From NCBI RefSeq assembly GCF_037975245.1, contig NC_092572.1, forward strand, positions 23,668,489-23,732,488: a DNA stretch of 64,000 bases, in the 5' to 3' direction. This document shows, piece by piece, positions 37,421 to 49,625 of this stretch. How positions within the stretch are numbered: the first letter of the stretch is position 1; the number at the start of each line of letters is the position of its first letter. This DNA is from Apostichopus japonicus (taxonomy: Eukaryota > Echinodermata > Holothuroidea > Aspidochirotida > Stichopodidae). The notes below the pieces were generated by a model. It made no database searches. It was given only the letters and a program-made list of their open reading frames with translations, and had not been told where the DNA came from. A program made the position numbers and the translations under genes.

Positions 37421-38462
37421 TCATTAGAGTCAGACAGTTAATGCAGGAATATGGTGACTGATTCAGGAATCATAATTATCATATATGTTTTATTCAAGTA
37501 TTATAATCTGAATCAAAGTAGTTTATTCAAGGAGGATGGCTGATATTTCAACAGCCACATTATGCAATGTTGTCCAATAGTATGTAATCTCTTCCTAGCT
37601 TCAAGTTAGAATGTTTACCAGTACGTGTACACAACACATGAAGCTAGCAAACTACCTCTCCCAACTCCTGCTGCTCTGTCTAACAAATTTACTGAGCTGC
37701 ATAGAAGACTGAAACAGGTGTGGTACAATTAGCTCAGAATGAAATAAATCCATAATGCTCAACCTGCCCAGCTAGCCTAATAACAAACTGTACTAATAAG
37801 CTTCCAATAACTGTACCAATAAGCTTCAGATGTGAAAATATGAGGGTCATTCCTAATAAGTGTATATAAAATGTTCCATTTTACTCAAGCACATCTTTCA
37901 CAAAGTATAAAAAAGTCTACAAACCTGTGGGAAAGCAAGAGAACAATCAACAGTGCGACACAACGAGTAGCATTCTATAATCAATAATCATCGACTGACC
38001 CAACTTTCAAAAAGTCAGGTTTTTCTTGGCCCAGATCGGCTTTTCTGGTTTATTTTAGCATAGGGAGTGTATTATTTATTCAAATATGTTTTAGAGCAAC
38101 ATGTGCCAAAAAAATTCAAAGTACAGTTTACAAAAAAAAAAAAAAAAATCACAGAGTAAAGTTGTATATAAACCGCATGATGTACTGTACAACCAGACAT
38201 TGAAAGTATATTTTCTCCATGTTCAGTTCATGGTCTGCTGTATAGACCCCAGCTATAGCAAGCTATAATGGAAAAAGTTTTGTGAGAAAACGTAGTCGAC
38301 ATGCCTTGGTCGTAAAAATGACCCCTTGTTAACCAATTACTGTACTGTAGTCTGCAACATCTGCCACATATTTTTTCTTGTATGAGAGTCTTTGTATGAA
38401 CGCTGTATGATTAACTACACTGTAGGCATGTCCATATTTCCACATACTGTAGTGTTTATGCG
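37421..38462. other. No gene seen
   Basis: AT-rich sequence with a 16-base A run near 38132. It could hold an untranslated exon of the receptor gene, but I see no evidence for one. Confidence 0.4.
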
Positions 38463-38542
38463 CCTAATGGTGTTAACACCTAATGGTGTTAATGCCTAAT
38501 GGTGTTAATGCCTAATGGTGTTAGAGCCTAATGGTGTTAAGA
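38463..38542. repeat. 16-bp tandem repeat x5
   Basis: cctaatggtgttaayr, five copies with small changes. Confidence 0.95.
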
Positions 38543-39084
38543 AGCTATGCAGGCTAATTGTAGAGCCTGAGGTCGATTTACGACCGTGGCAGGTCGATTA
38601 CGTAATCGCAAAACTTTCCTAGTTATAGCTGCTATCATTGTAGCCAATAAAGCAGATCTTTAAAGAGACAGGTTTTTGATTGGTGAGAAGGATTTATCGG
38701 GTAAAGTTGTTAATACCATGTAAATGTCACAGTACTATTCACTTTAACAGTTCAAATTGTTAAACATTAACATATAAGCACCAGAATATACACAGCCTGT
38801 ACAAGTCAGTTTAAACCATACAATTGCTCTTAACTCATTTATGAAGTGAGGAAGGTGGAATTTAAACAAGAAGTACCAGCAAAATCAAAGGCTCCTTCAA
38901 AAGAAACTCTGTTAGATTTGCAAAAAAACTGGAGATACCTGGAGCACTATTGTAGTATCCATTCAAGCTCTCTCAATGATGTACATGTACTTTTAACCCA
39001 GGTTACAGGATACTTAAAGGAATTGTCTGGTGGAAGATTTTGATACATTGGAGCTGGATAGCGCAATGTATAAACAATGAAGAG

Positions 39085-39696
39085 TCTGCTGTTAAAACTT
39101 ATCTTGTGTTACACAAAGACCACGAAACCACCGATCTACTAAATGTATGGCGGCTTACGGAGTTTTTTGAAAACATATCTAATTTATAAGAAATTTCACC
39201 GAAAATTAAGGAAGAAATATATCTGTATACAAACGTGGTTTTTGTTAAATGTGATTACTGTAGCTACTGTACGGAGCGTGGGTTAATGTCGCAATCTGCA
39301 TTAGCGTAGATGGCGTCACATTCTGTACTGGTCAAATCATATTGGAAATGTCCATCCTTAAATGATTATAAAATTGTTTCTCTGTCAAACTCTGCTGTTA
39401 AAACTTATCTTGTGTTACACAAAGACCACGAAACCACCGATCTACTAAATGTATGGCGGCTTACGGAGTTTTTTGAAAACATATCTAATTTATAAGAAAT
39501 TTCACCGAAAATTAAGGAAGAAATATATCTGTATACAAACGTGGTTTTTGTTAAATGTGATTACTGTAGCTACTGTACGGAGCGTGGGTTAATGTCGCAA
39601 TCTGCATTAGCGTAGATGGCGTCACATTCTGTACTGGTCAAATCATATTGGAAATGTCCATCCTTAAATGATTATAAAATTGTTTCTCTGTCAAAC
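39085..39696. repeat. 306-bp tandem duplication, copies identical by eye
   Basis: tctgctgttaaaacttatc begins at 39085 and again at 39391. Both copies run to tttctctgtcaaac. I found no difference between them on reading. The 61-codon frame 39310-39495 crosses the junction and is not a gene. Confidence 0.92.
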
Positions 39697-40002
39697 TCAA
39701 CATTAGCATTCTCATTCAATGACAACATGTTTGGAAAATTATTTATCATTTTTTAAGGTAACTTCTTGCGGCTACCAGACAATCCTTTTTAAATACTATG
39801 CATAAATTTATATGCTAACTTGTCTGTGACATAGTGAAAAATTGCTGGGCTATACTTTCATGTTTGGTTGGGATCCATTTGGACAAGGACAATGTCAGTG
39901 AGCGCCACAAGACATTATGTAATACACCTAACATTAAAATACACACTGTACATGTACAGTACGCATTGTACATGTACAGTACTGTTCAAACTGTACATGA
40001 AT

Positions 40003-40873
40003 GTACTGGTTGACAATTGTTTTATTTTTCAAGTGAATTAAACCAGAAGCAGACAGTACATTGACATATGACATTGAAATATGCACGGTATTGAATTGAA
40101 TGACCTTAAAGTACAATACCCAGGCAAAAACATGTGGAACAGCAAAATGGGGAAAACATTTTTTTGTAAAAATAAAAATCCCAAATTTGAGTCCCCTAAA
40201 GGGTGTGAAAACTCGCGCAAAAAGAAACGTCTAATGCCGGTAATCTGACCTAGTTTTGAATGAGGTGTAACAGAAGTGTTAGACACCACCATCGATCCCA
40301 GAAAATACACACACATCTTGCTACCGTGGGTAATTAGACACTAGTCTACAGTCAATACATACAGCTGCGGTCAATACCCACAGCACAGTGTATAAATGAT
40401 ATGTACAGTACAGCGATGGACATATCAGATCCAGAGCTAAAGATAACAATTAAGGTATCACGTTTCATTACTGTCTGCATTTTGTAGCGACACTAACAAA
40501 ACGTCACTTGCAAGCAACAGAAAGTTAACTTTTGCAGATGGCCGCACGCGGTTTCAATGCCTTTAAGTACTACATTCAACCCAACTTTCTTTACCTAAAA
40601 GTACTGTAGTTAATTAGTGGTAAAGTGCAACTTTCCCCATTTTTCCGTCACACTTGACCGCGAATGGCCCACATGCATGTATTGGTTGACATTCACTTAT
40701 TTTTCATTCAACATTTTTAATTAAGTGAATTAAACAGACAGTACATTGCAAATATTATTTGTTGATATATTGCATTGAAATATGCAGGGCATTGAATTGA
40801 ATAACCTTGAAGTACAATACTCAGGCCAACGGGGAAAACATTTTTTTGTAAAAAAAAAATCCCAAATTTGAGG
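40003..40873. repeat. Diverged direct repeat pair (~190 bp each, ~680 bp apart)
   Basis: 40003-40193 and 40682-40873 share tgta(c/t)tggttgaca, gtgaattaaac, gacagtacattg, cattgaaatatgca(c/g)gg, attgaattgaat, aagtacaatac(c/t)caggc, ggggaaaacatttttttg and atcccaaatttgag. The copies are clearly diverged, so an old dispersed element is likely. Confidence 0.75.
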
Positions 40874-41209
40874 ATTTTCATTAACAAATAAGCTAACAAA
40901 TAGGCTTTCATTATCAAATAAAAATATTCTCCTGCAATGTTCTGTAAAAACAGGGTGGTATCAAATCTCGTCTAGAAAAAAATAATGAGATTTTTTCAAC
41001 GCGACATGTTTTGAGTTAACTGGCTGTCAAAGACAAGCTTTTTTGTACATCACAGCAACAACCCTCTCACTCTTCAATATTTATATAGGCTGTGTTCTAT
41101 GCAGGTTGCTGTATACCTGTTTTCAGTATGTAAATTTTTCAAGATGTTCAATAACTTGACTAGGACTCTAGTGCGGCACTAGTCAGTGCGCACAGCCAAG
41201 GTCAAAGCG

Positions 41210-41760
41210 GCTCTAATAATATATGCTGACACCATGTAACTAACTTTTCCATGTAGTGACATTAAACAGTTTTGCAACTGCTGACATCATTAACATACTA
41301 CATTAGTCAGTTTAATGGTGGCTACTGTGTAGAAGCCATTAACTAACATATGCTGACACCATACATATAGTGACAATTACCAAACTGTTTGAACTGACTA
41401 ATATATGCTGACACCATGTAACTAATTTTTCCATGTAGTGACATTAAACAGCTTTGCAACTGCTGACATCATTAACATACTACATTAGTCAGTTTAATGG
41501 TGGCTATATATACTGGGTGGCTATATATACTGTGTAGAAGCCATCAATATGACTAACATATAGTGACAATAACTGACTAATATATGCTGACACCATATAA
41601 CTAATTTTTCCATAGTGACATTAAACAGTTTTGCAACTGCTGACATCATTAACATAAGTACATTAGTCAGTTTAATGGTGGCTATATATACTGTGTAGAA
41701 TCCATTAATTTGACTACATATGCTGACACCATATATATAGTGACAATTACCAAACTGGTC
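41210..41760. repeat. ~180-bp tandem repeat, ~3 copies
   Basis: taatatatgctgacaccat near 41217, 41400 and 41578, each followed by gtaactaa(c/t)ttttcc-type sequence, tagtgacattaaacag, ttttgcaactgctgacatc and cagtttaatggtggcta. A fragment follows at 41712. Confidence 0.85.
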
Positions 41761-43119
41761 GGCATTGAATTTAAAGATACTGACTTTGTGTCAGTATCAA
41801 ACTGACTTATATGCAAGTTGACACAATTACCACCCATAGCTTTCACCTGTTTTTGAACTTCATTTTGCAGCCCAACTTTTGTTATATATTTTCTTTTCAT
41901 CTGAATTACAGATTACACATTCTACTTTGCATATATAATTGCAACTTCGATATCAGATACAAATTCCCATGAAAATGCACTTAAGACGTTGTTACCGTCA
42001 TTAAAAATTGAGACTGCTGCCACACAGAAGCAAGTAAACCATTGCATTTCTCGTAGCAACCAATTCCGTGGAGTATTCTTTATGATGTGGCTTCGATCTC
42101 TTTATCTTAGTTAAATCTGATCCACATTTCATTTAATCTGTGATGCAATCTACAATAGTTACGCTAATACAGCACAGAGCGCACAAATAAAGGTTAATGC
42201 TTCTTTACGATATATGGAAATTATCTTACTGGAAAATCCTATTGCCCATAGCACTTCCTGAAACAGTCACGATAACTGTGCCCTGTTTGTTTTTCGTGTC
42301 TGTGGGCAGTATTTTCTTTAACCTGCCATGTAGAACACACTGCAGCTTTCGAATTAGATATATTGTTGTTCATAAGTTGACTTTCTTACAACTTTCAAAT
42401 AAATGACACACATTTAAACTAGGATGATCATGATTCAACTTTCTTTTCCATCTGGGTCAAAAGGAACATTTTGGTCACTGCATGAAACTAGAGCAATTGC
42501 ACAGCAATAATTGGTTGAAAAATTGTCTGCATATTCAGATCTAAGCCACGCCCATTTAGTATCGTGAAGATGTGATTGGTCCTTCAAATCAGTGATATAT
42601 TGATTAATACAAGATCTGGCAAAACAGCTGAGTCAAAGATCTCATCATGGTAATACAGCTACAATGTTTTTCTTTTTTCCCCTAATGATCCTCACAAGAT
42701 CTTCTTCAACTGTCTGTTCGTCTGTGTGTCTCTGTCAATCTGTGTCTCTCTGTCCATCTGTGTCTCTCAATGTCTTCTTTGTCTATTTTTGTTTTAGTTA
42801 GCCCCTGATGAAGATCCTGCTAAGATCAAAACATCAGGCCCTTATAACATTTACATGTTAACCTACATAGGCTTTTTACAGTACTCGGATAAGCAGTTTA
42901 CCAACATCCCCCCCTCTCATTCTTTTTCTTTACAATACTTCAAACATTGGTCTATCATCCAGAGAGGGCAATAATATTTCTACCAAAGAGTTGCATTTTG
43001 ATGAAATGTAAAGCAAAAATTTTAAAAAGTACAAGAACCCTCTAGAGTCAAACCAGAATGCAAAAATGCATTGTGGTTTCCATGATGTAAAATGACCAGT
43101 TATAGTGAGGGTGTGTAGT
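41761..43119. other. No gene seen
   Basis: Unique-looking sequence. A segment near 42798-42845 (cctgatgaagatcctgct ... catcaggccctta) looks like the end of a dispersed repeat, but I cannot name the family. Confidence 0.4.
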
Positions 43120-43301
43120 TACAAGGGTTTCACGATTTGACATCTGATGACCCCAAATAACCTTTGCCCTCCACCAAAAACAATAGCCTTCTTTCACACA
43201 ATGTGGTACTCCAAAACACCAAATATGAGGTCTGCCCATGATTCCCTCCTTGAGATATCATGTTTACCAGGTTTCACAATTTGACCCCTGGTGACCCCAG
43301 A

Positions 43302-43314
43302 TGACCTTTGACCC
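43302..43314 (-). promoter_or_regulatory. DR1-like hexamer pair
   Basis: TGACCTTTGACCC, the reverse complement of GGGTCA-A-AGGTCA, in the second ~150-bp repeat. Confidence 0.25.
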
Positions 43315-43446
43315 CCACTAAAAACATTAGGCTTCTTTTACTTTATGTGGTACTTCTACACACTAAATATGAAGTCTGTCCATGCTTCCCATCTTGAGAT
43401 ATTGTGTTTACAAGGTTTTCACAATTTGACCCCTGGTGACCCCAAA

Positions 43447-43459
43447 TGACCTTTGACCT
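43447..43459 (-). promoter_or_regulatory. Perfect DR1 consensus
   Basis: TGACCTTTGACCT is the exact reverse complement of AGGTCA-A-AGGTCA, the DR1 site bound by RXR heterodimers and HNF4-type receptors. It lies in the third ~150-bp repeat. Function is unproven. Confidence 0.3.
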
Positions 43460-44199
43460 CCACCAAAAATAATAGGCTTCTTGTACTCAATGTGGTACTT
43501 CTACACACCAAATATGAAATTGGTCGACCTTCCATTCTTGAGATATCGTGTTTACAAGCTGGGCATCACAAACGTGCACACACACACATGCACACATTCG
43601 CCATCATGAATGCAAAGGTTACGATTATCATCGAAACAAAAAAACCTTTCAATGCATCATTTTGCAGTATAAGTTAACAAATAACTGTTTTTCCCTCTCA
43701 TTTTCTTTTTTATACCATATTTGGACTGTGTACACCAACAGTTAGAAGCTACAGTACATGTTTACAAAAACCTGGCCTCTGGTCTTGAATGATCCAATTA
43801 TAACATTCTATCGGGAGGCCTCACGTAACTTTAAATCTCTCTGTCAGTTACTTGTTCATTTAAGTACATTAAACCTAAATACTGGTGGCATGAAATATGC
43901 ATGGTTTACCTGGGCAACGTGTACGTAGACACTTCTGGGCATAGATACGTTGCTAGAGACAGCCTACAGGCCAACCATAACTTCAGTAACAGCTTGGGAA
44001 GGCATTAACAAAGTATCAAGGGATCATATTCCATAGAGCTCCATAAAATACTTAATTGTCAGATTCTTTTTATCAAATAAACAGCTGTTAAATGAACTTT
44101 GCAGTTAAATGTTGAAAGGACTGGAAATAAAAGTGCAGTTGAAGAGACTGATTTTAATAGAGCACCTGTGACATGCATGGTAATATCTATTTGTAGTCC

Positions 44200-44360
44200 T
44201 CTCCTTCCCTTCTTCATCTTCCCCTGCCCCTCCCCTCCTCATCTCCTAATCTTTCCTCTCCCCATCTCCCACTGCCTCTCCTCCATTTCCTTCCCCACCT
44301 CTCTCCATCTTCCCCTGCCCCTCTTTATCTCCTTCCTTGCCCTCTCTCTGTCTCCCGTCC
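44200..44360. repeat. Polypyrimidine tract
   Basis: Almost only C and T (tcttcccctgcccctccc and similar). Related in composition to the larger block at 44935. Confidence 0.85.
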
Positions 44361-44934
44361 CTACTGTAATGTAGTATGTAGTTATATTCCCATCAAATTA
44401 CTTTAAACATGTGCTTCCCATTCCTCTTTGCCTTAAGAGTAACTACTTACTTCCTGTTCCCAAGTTTAGGCACCCCTACACCCACATCATATTCGTAGAG
44501 GCCCCCCTTTGTCTTAGTTCCATGAACTTTTTTCATGCTTAACCAAAGATGACAAGCTGTTGCATCTCATGTGTATTACAAATGTGGTTAGTCATAGCAC
44601 TCTCATACTGTATGTGTCTTAGTAATTATAAGTAAAAAGACTCTGTGACCAAGAGTTTATGTCACAGAGAAGTTACAGTATTGCCCCTTCACACGAAGTT
44701 GTAATGACATAAATACTGTAGTTTTTTGGTATGAAAAAAAAAAAGACTAAGATTCCAGACTTCAGAGAGTGTAGTTCAGATACACTCCAGCAACAATATC
44801 ACCTAACAGAATAAATAAAGCTATTACTATACAATTATATCTATGTCTGGAGTTTCTCTTTATCTGTTGTTAATTATACTTATTTAATAACGGAGCCCAA
44901 ACTAATTGAGCCGGAGCACCCCAACGTAACACTA

Positions 44935-45890
44935 CCTATCCCCCATCTTCCCAGCACTTCAGCTCTCCCATTTTCTTCCCTGGCTCTCCCCATCCCATCC
45001 ATGCCTCCCCATCCCTGTTCAGGCTTAAGTTCCTTCTACCCTGCTTCTCTCTGTCTTCCTTTCCTTGCCTCTCCCCCATCTTCCCACTTCCTTTCCACCA
45101 TTTTCTTCCCTAGCTCTCCCCATCCCTTTCCTGTAGACCTCCCCATCTCCCCCTGTCCAGGCTCAACTACCTCCTACCCTGCCTATCTCTCTGTCTTCCT
45201 TTCAATGCCTCTCTCCCATCTTCCCACTTCCTTTCCAGCATTTTCTTCCCTCGCTCTCCCCATCCCATCCCTGCCTCCCCATCCCTGGTCAGTCAGACTG
45301 AACTTCCTTCTACCCTGGCTCTCTTTCTGTCTTCCCCTGCCCCTCTCCCATCTTCCCCTGTTTGGGCAAAAATTCCTCCTACCCTGCCTATCTCTCTGTC
45401 TTCCTTTCCCTGCCTCTCTCCCATCTTCCCAATTCCTTTCCACCATTTTCTTCCCTGGCTCTCCCCATCCCATACATGCCTCCCCATCCCTGTTCAGGCT
45501 CAACTACCTCCTACCCTGCCTCTCTCTCTCTATGTCTTCCTTTCCTTGCCTCTCCCCCATCTTCCCACTTCCTCTCCCCCATTTTCTTCCCTAGCTCTCC
45601 CCATCCCTTTCCTGTAGACCTCCCCATCTCCCACTGTTCAGGCTCAAATTCCTCCTACCCTGCTTCTCTCTGTCTTCCTTTCCCTGCCTCTTCCCACATC
45701 TTCCCACTTCCTTTCCACCATTTTCTTCCCTAGCTCTCCCCATCCCTTTCCTGTAGACCTCCCATCTCCCCCTGTCCAGGCTCAACTACTGTACCTCCTA
45801 CCCTGCCTATCTCTCTGTCTTCCTTTCAATGCCTCTCTCCCATCTTCCCACTTCCTTTCCACCATTTTCTTCCCTGGCTCTACCCATCCA
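44935..45890. repeat. CT-rich minisatellite, ~130-147-bp unit
   Basis: The motif caggctcaa(c)tacctcctaccctg and variants recur near 45020, 45160, 45290, 45363, 45494, 45641 and 45776, between them ctctgtcttcctttcc, cccatcttcccacttcc and attttcttccctggctctcc. The plus strand is nearly free of purines. The Ser/Pro/Leu-rich open frames up to 197 codons, and their Arg/Gly/Glu mirrors, are low-complexity artefacts. Confidence 0.92.
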
Positions 45891-46691
45891 TTCTATGATA
45901 AAACTTTTGTCAGAATTTTAAGAAACTAATTAAGTACTAATTAAGTATACATGTGAGATTCACAACTGGTTTGGGAGTTCGTTTACAACAGAGACCAGTC
46001 CTAAAATTGTGGAGATTATCCGACAGGTGACAGATTTTGGCCTGACATTCATCTTCTCCTTAGTATAGATCTGTTATCCCACCACCCCTTGTGTTCCCCC
46101 ACCCCCCACCCTCCCCCGAACATGATTTTCATTAAATGCCTTTCTTCCTTCCTTGCGCCAAGCTTATCATATTCAATATTACTGCAATAAATACATTACC
46201 ATTACAGCTAGCCACTTGCTCTGCCAAAACAAAACTCTACATTCCAGGGAGATTCACAACAGCTTTACATACTAAAACAGGCAAGGAAACTCATCAGTCA
46301 TAAACTGAATGCAATGCATGAATAATCTATCTGATGGTATCGCAAGGCAAAGTACTACAGTACTAAAAATTGCGGTACAACTACAATGATGAATACACTT
46401 TTGTGCACAGGAAAGATATAGTACGTTTCATGATAAGACAAAATTCAGGTGCTTAGAAACTGCCACACAAAATTTAACCACTAAATTATTCCTTGGTTAC
46501 AACAAGTGCCATCTGTTAGTGAGTTTAAATTGACATAAATATTTTAAGCACACGCTTGTAGGCGTCTACCAATTAATTCACTGGTAAGGAGTTTAATCAG
46601 ATTTTTATTCAAAAAGTTGTTAATATGCAGACAGAACGGTAGAATATTTTGAGCAAATGCACAATTTTGAGCTAGTAAATCAGCACTGCCG

Positions 46692-46814
46692 AAAACCTGT
46701 TCTCAAGTCACCACGTAACCGCCTAAGCTCCAGTGGTGTGAGATTCAACAGTTGTAACTGCCTATAATAAGGAACACCCTTTAAGGAACTAATCATCCTA
46801 GTAGCCCTCCTCTT
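46692..46814 (-). pseudogene. Non-LTR retrotransposon reverse transcriptase, C-terminal fragment
   Basis: The minus-strand frame gives KRRATRMISSL, then YYRQLQLLNLTPLELRRLRG and DL, the pattern (QRRATK-I-L ... LGL-SLE-RR-RGDL) found after the polymerase domain of invertebrate CR1/L2-like elements. About 40 codons, no start or continuation, homology lost after RGDL. A dead fragment. Confidence 0.7.
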
Positions 46815-49137
46815 GTGTGTTAAAATGCACACAACACAAGAATATCAACTCAGCTGATATCATATTCCTGGATGACTTGTTGTAGATCACTGAAGATCAC
46901 TTACGATCTTTTGTACATATATTGGACCCCTTCACAAAATGAAACTGAACTGAAATTGATCAAACTATATGTTCACCACAAGGAAATCATAGCATGGTAG
47001 AACTCATAGATTGATTGTAGCTTTAAATTTTCAGGGAGTTAGCATGTTCACAGAGACAGAGTTTACGAGTTTGGACAACCAAAATCAGCTGTGGAGGTTG
47101 TCTGGCAGACGACTAGTTGTTTATGCACATACAATCGAAACTGCACCGTAACTAAATACCCACCAATAGGTAAAATGATAAATTGGTATCATACACACAT
47201 CCCCCACCTTTCCCCACCCTTCCCACACCCATCCTCACCCCCCTCACTCAACCCCCAGCCTACACATAGATATCTCCTACAACCAAGTACATAAATCACT
47301 CTAAAGTTGTTAAGTTTGCTACATTGCTTGGGGACGACCAAATTGGCTTTTCGAACTGAGAATTAAAATGTAAGGCCTGGCTGTTCGAGGGACAACCCGA
47401 AAAAATCTCTTAAAAATATGCCCTTATTCCAAATTAGGTCATTATATGCACTGCTACACATCAGCAATGTGCTGACTTGCCCACTGAAATCCCATTCCAG
47501 AAAAAAAATTAAAAATTAACAAAAAATTAAAAAGTGCAATCTAGTGTATTGTCATTCATATTGATGATTCTCTAAATGGATCTGAAACTCTGAAAAAATT
47601 GCTTCGTTCCAGAAAATTGGAAAAATATTAAGATTCGCTCTGTAAATATTTTGCAGAATTTTTTGGTGTTATAAATACGACGGAATATGGCACTTACGGA
47701 TTTCTGTGAATGGCAATAATATCTTAATGGGGGCAGCAGCTGCAGCATACAATGCACCTGACTTTGTCCTTTATTAGTTTGATCATTTTTCCCTGCCATT
47801 TTTCCCTGCCATTGTCTCTGCACAACACAAAGCAATGCCTAGAAGTTCCACTGTATAGTGAGACCAACTGTTTAGGCTGAATGCCTTAATTGTGTGAAGA
47901 AGTTAACAAATTTCGCCAGCACTGAATAGTACTACCAGCACAGTCTACATACACACATATGCTAGCTGTGTTTATCAAATTTCAGCCACAAATTGTCCTG
48001 CCACAAATTTTCGACGGGTTGACTTTACAGTAGATTTACCCGCTCAAGTGCGACTAGCCACTAATATTCTTATTATATTTTTATGGGGATCTCTAGCTAA
48101 AAACAACGCACAGTTTATTGACATTTTCTTCTCTCTCTTTCATATATTGTATATATATATATATATATAAACCCGAGTCTTGTTGTGTACAATACACAAA
48201 CAATTTCTTTATGAGTGATGAGGCCTGTGTGTTTTTATACTCAAAATCACCAAATGGTCTGGACTGTTATCCAAGATACTCCAGCATAATGGACACACCC
48301 AAAACAAAACATCCATTGCTCTCTTAATGCTAGTTTAGAAGTAACTATCTCTACCCTGGTTTAAGTGACAAGTTATATGTGCACTGTGGGACATTGCCGA
48401 TTCATACTGTACAAAAATATTTTTTTTAAAAAAACACTGAAAACACACAAAAATGCACATGTGCAATCAGGGGCAATGGATATATTAAAATGGATATAAG
48501 GAACCCCACCTTTAATCCATGTGAAGGAAACATGAAAACAGTTGAACCATTTACAGCAGTTTTCATTTCCTAAACCCCTCCCCATCTCCCCAGCCTACCC
48601 ATCTGCCCTTCTCCCACTCTCCTCCTCTTCCCAACCACCCCCTTCCTCCTACTTCACTATGAGGGAGGTTTTATCATCTTCCATCTCACCCAAGTCTTGA
48701 TCAACTTGCAACGCAAATACAAATATTTACGATCAGCAGTCTTTCATGAAGAGTTACGAGCCTTATTTCTAAAGGTTGGCAATTAAGCCATTTAGCCTCC
48801 CAATTTTGTGATTGTGATCAAATTTGTGGGACTATCAAGCCTCATTTTATGGGAGTTTCTGAAGATGGTTATCTTCCATACGTACACTGAGTGGAAGACT
48901 GCATATATTGACATTTAACGCAACAAATGTGTGGCAGAGAGATCAAAGAGTTTAGCTGCTCTCTCAGTTGCAATAAAGTTTTGAAATTGTGATCGTTTTT
49001 AACACCTTAAGCCACTGCTTTTTATCACAATGACGCATGTCAGATCTTGAGTGGCACTTTAGTTATCGTGAGAAAGAAGGCAACTGTTGGAGCTAAAGAA
49101 GCAGTCCTTCTTCAGACCCATACTATATAGGGCATAT

Positions 49138-49140
<3 letters not shown>
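46815..49140. other. No gene seen
   Basis: Mixed unique sequence with a pyrimidine-rich patch near 47200-47260 and a (TA)n run at about 48147-48168. Open frames are short and unconvincing. Confidence 0.4.

Positions 49141-49146
<6 letters not shown>

Positions 49147-49171
<25 letters not shown>
49147..49171. repeat. (TA)n microsatellite
   Basis: About a dozen TA units downstream of the retroelement relic on the minus strand. Confidence 0.9.
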
Positions 49172-49176
<5 letters not shown>

Positions 49177-49298
49177 CTGTATGTATACAGTACAAACATA
49201 TATTTTAGTAAAGTTTCGTTTAGTAGAAAAAAAAAAAGATCAGGAGGGACACTCAAAGTCCCCATACAGGAGAAGAAAAAAACTTAAGACACAAACAC

Positions 49299-49625
49299 TC
49301 AGACCCGAATACAATGCTTAAAGTGCTTGTCCAAAGCATTCTTAAACCCATTCACACTACTTGCAAGTACAACTTTCTCAGGCAAACCGTTCCACTCATT
49401 CACAACCCTATTAGAAAGAAAGTAATATGCCGAATCTTAATCCTATTTTGTGTCTTTTGGAGTTTAAGACAATGACCACTGGAAACAACTAAGTACTATT
49501 AATTAGTAAACATGAAAAAGTCATTGAAGGATAAATTGTCAATACCATACATAATCTTGAAAACCTCAAATCAAGTCACCACGTTACCTCCTAAGCTCCA
49601 GAGTGGTGAGATTCAACAGTTGTTG
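49299..49625 (-). pseudogene. Non-LTR retrotransposon 3' end, reverse transcriptase tail relic
   Basis: The minus strand reads LTTLELRR, RGDLI, VFKIMYGIDNLSFNDFF, then after frame breaks SNRVVNEWNGLPEKVV and SVNGFKNALDKHFKHCIRV with a stop at 49299-49301. This is the conserved tail (F-S-RVVNEWN-LP--VV-A-SV--FK--LD) of CR1/L2-type elements. Stops and frameshifts show it is inactive. Its presumed 3' UTR runs toward the (TA)n tract at about 49147-49171, which could be the element's simple-repeat end. Confidence 0.75.

Larger units (their letters stand above)
43120..43565. repeat. ~150-bp tandem repeat x3 with DR1-like motifs
   Basis: tttcac(g/a)atttgac begins at 43128, 43272 and 43427. Each copy has gtgaccccaaatgacctttg-like sequence, ccaccaaaaa, ggcttctt, atgtggtact, caccaaatatga and cttgagatat. 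The repeats differ by several percent. Confidence 0.9.

Noticed and set aside
45001-45594. 197-codon Ser/Pro/Leu-rich protein
   Set aside because: Translation of a polypyrimidine minisatellite. Any frame of such DNA lacks stops.
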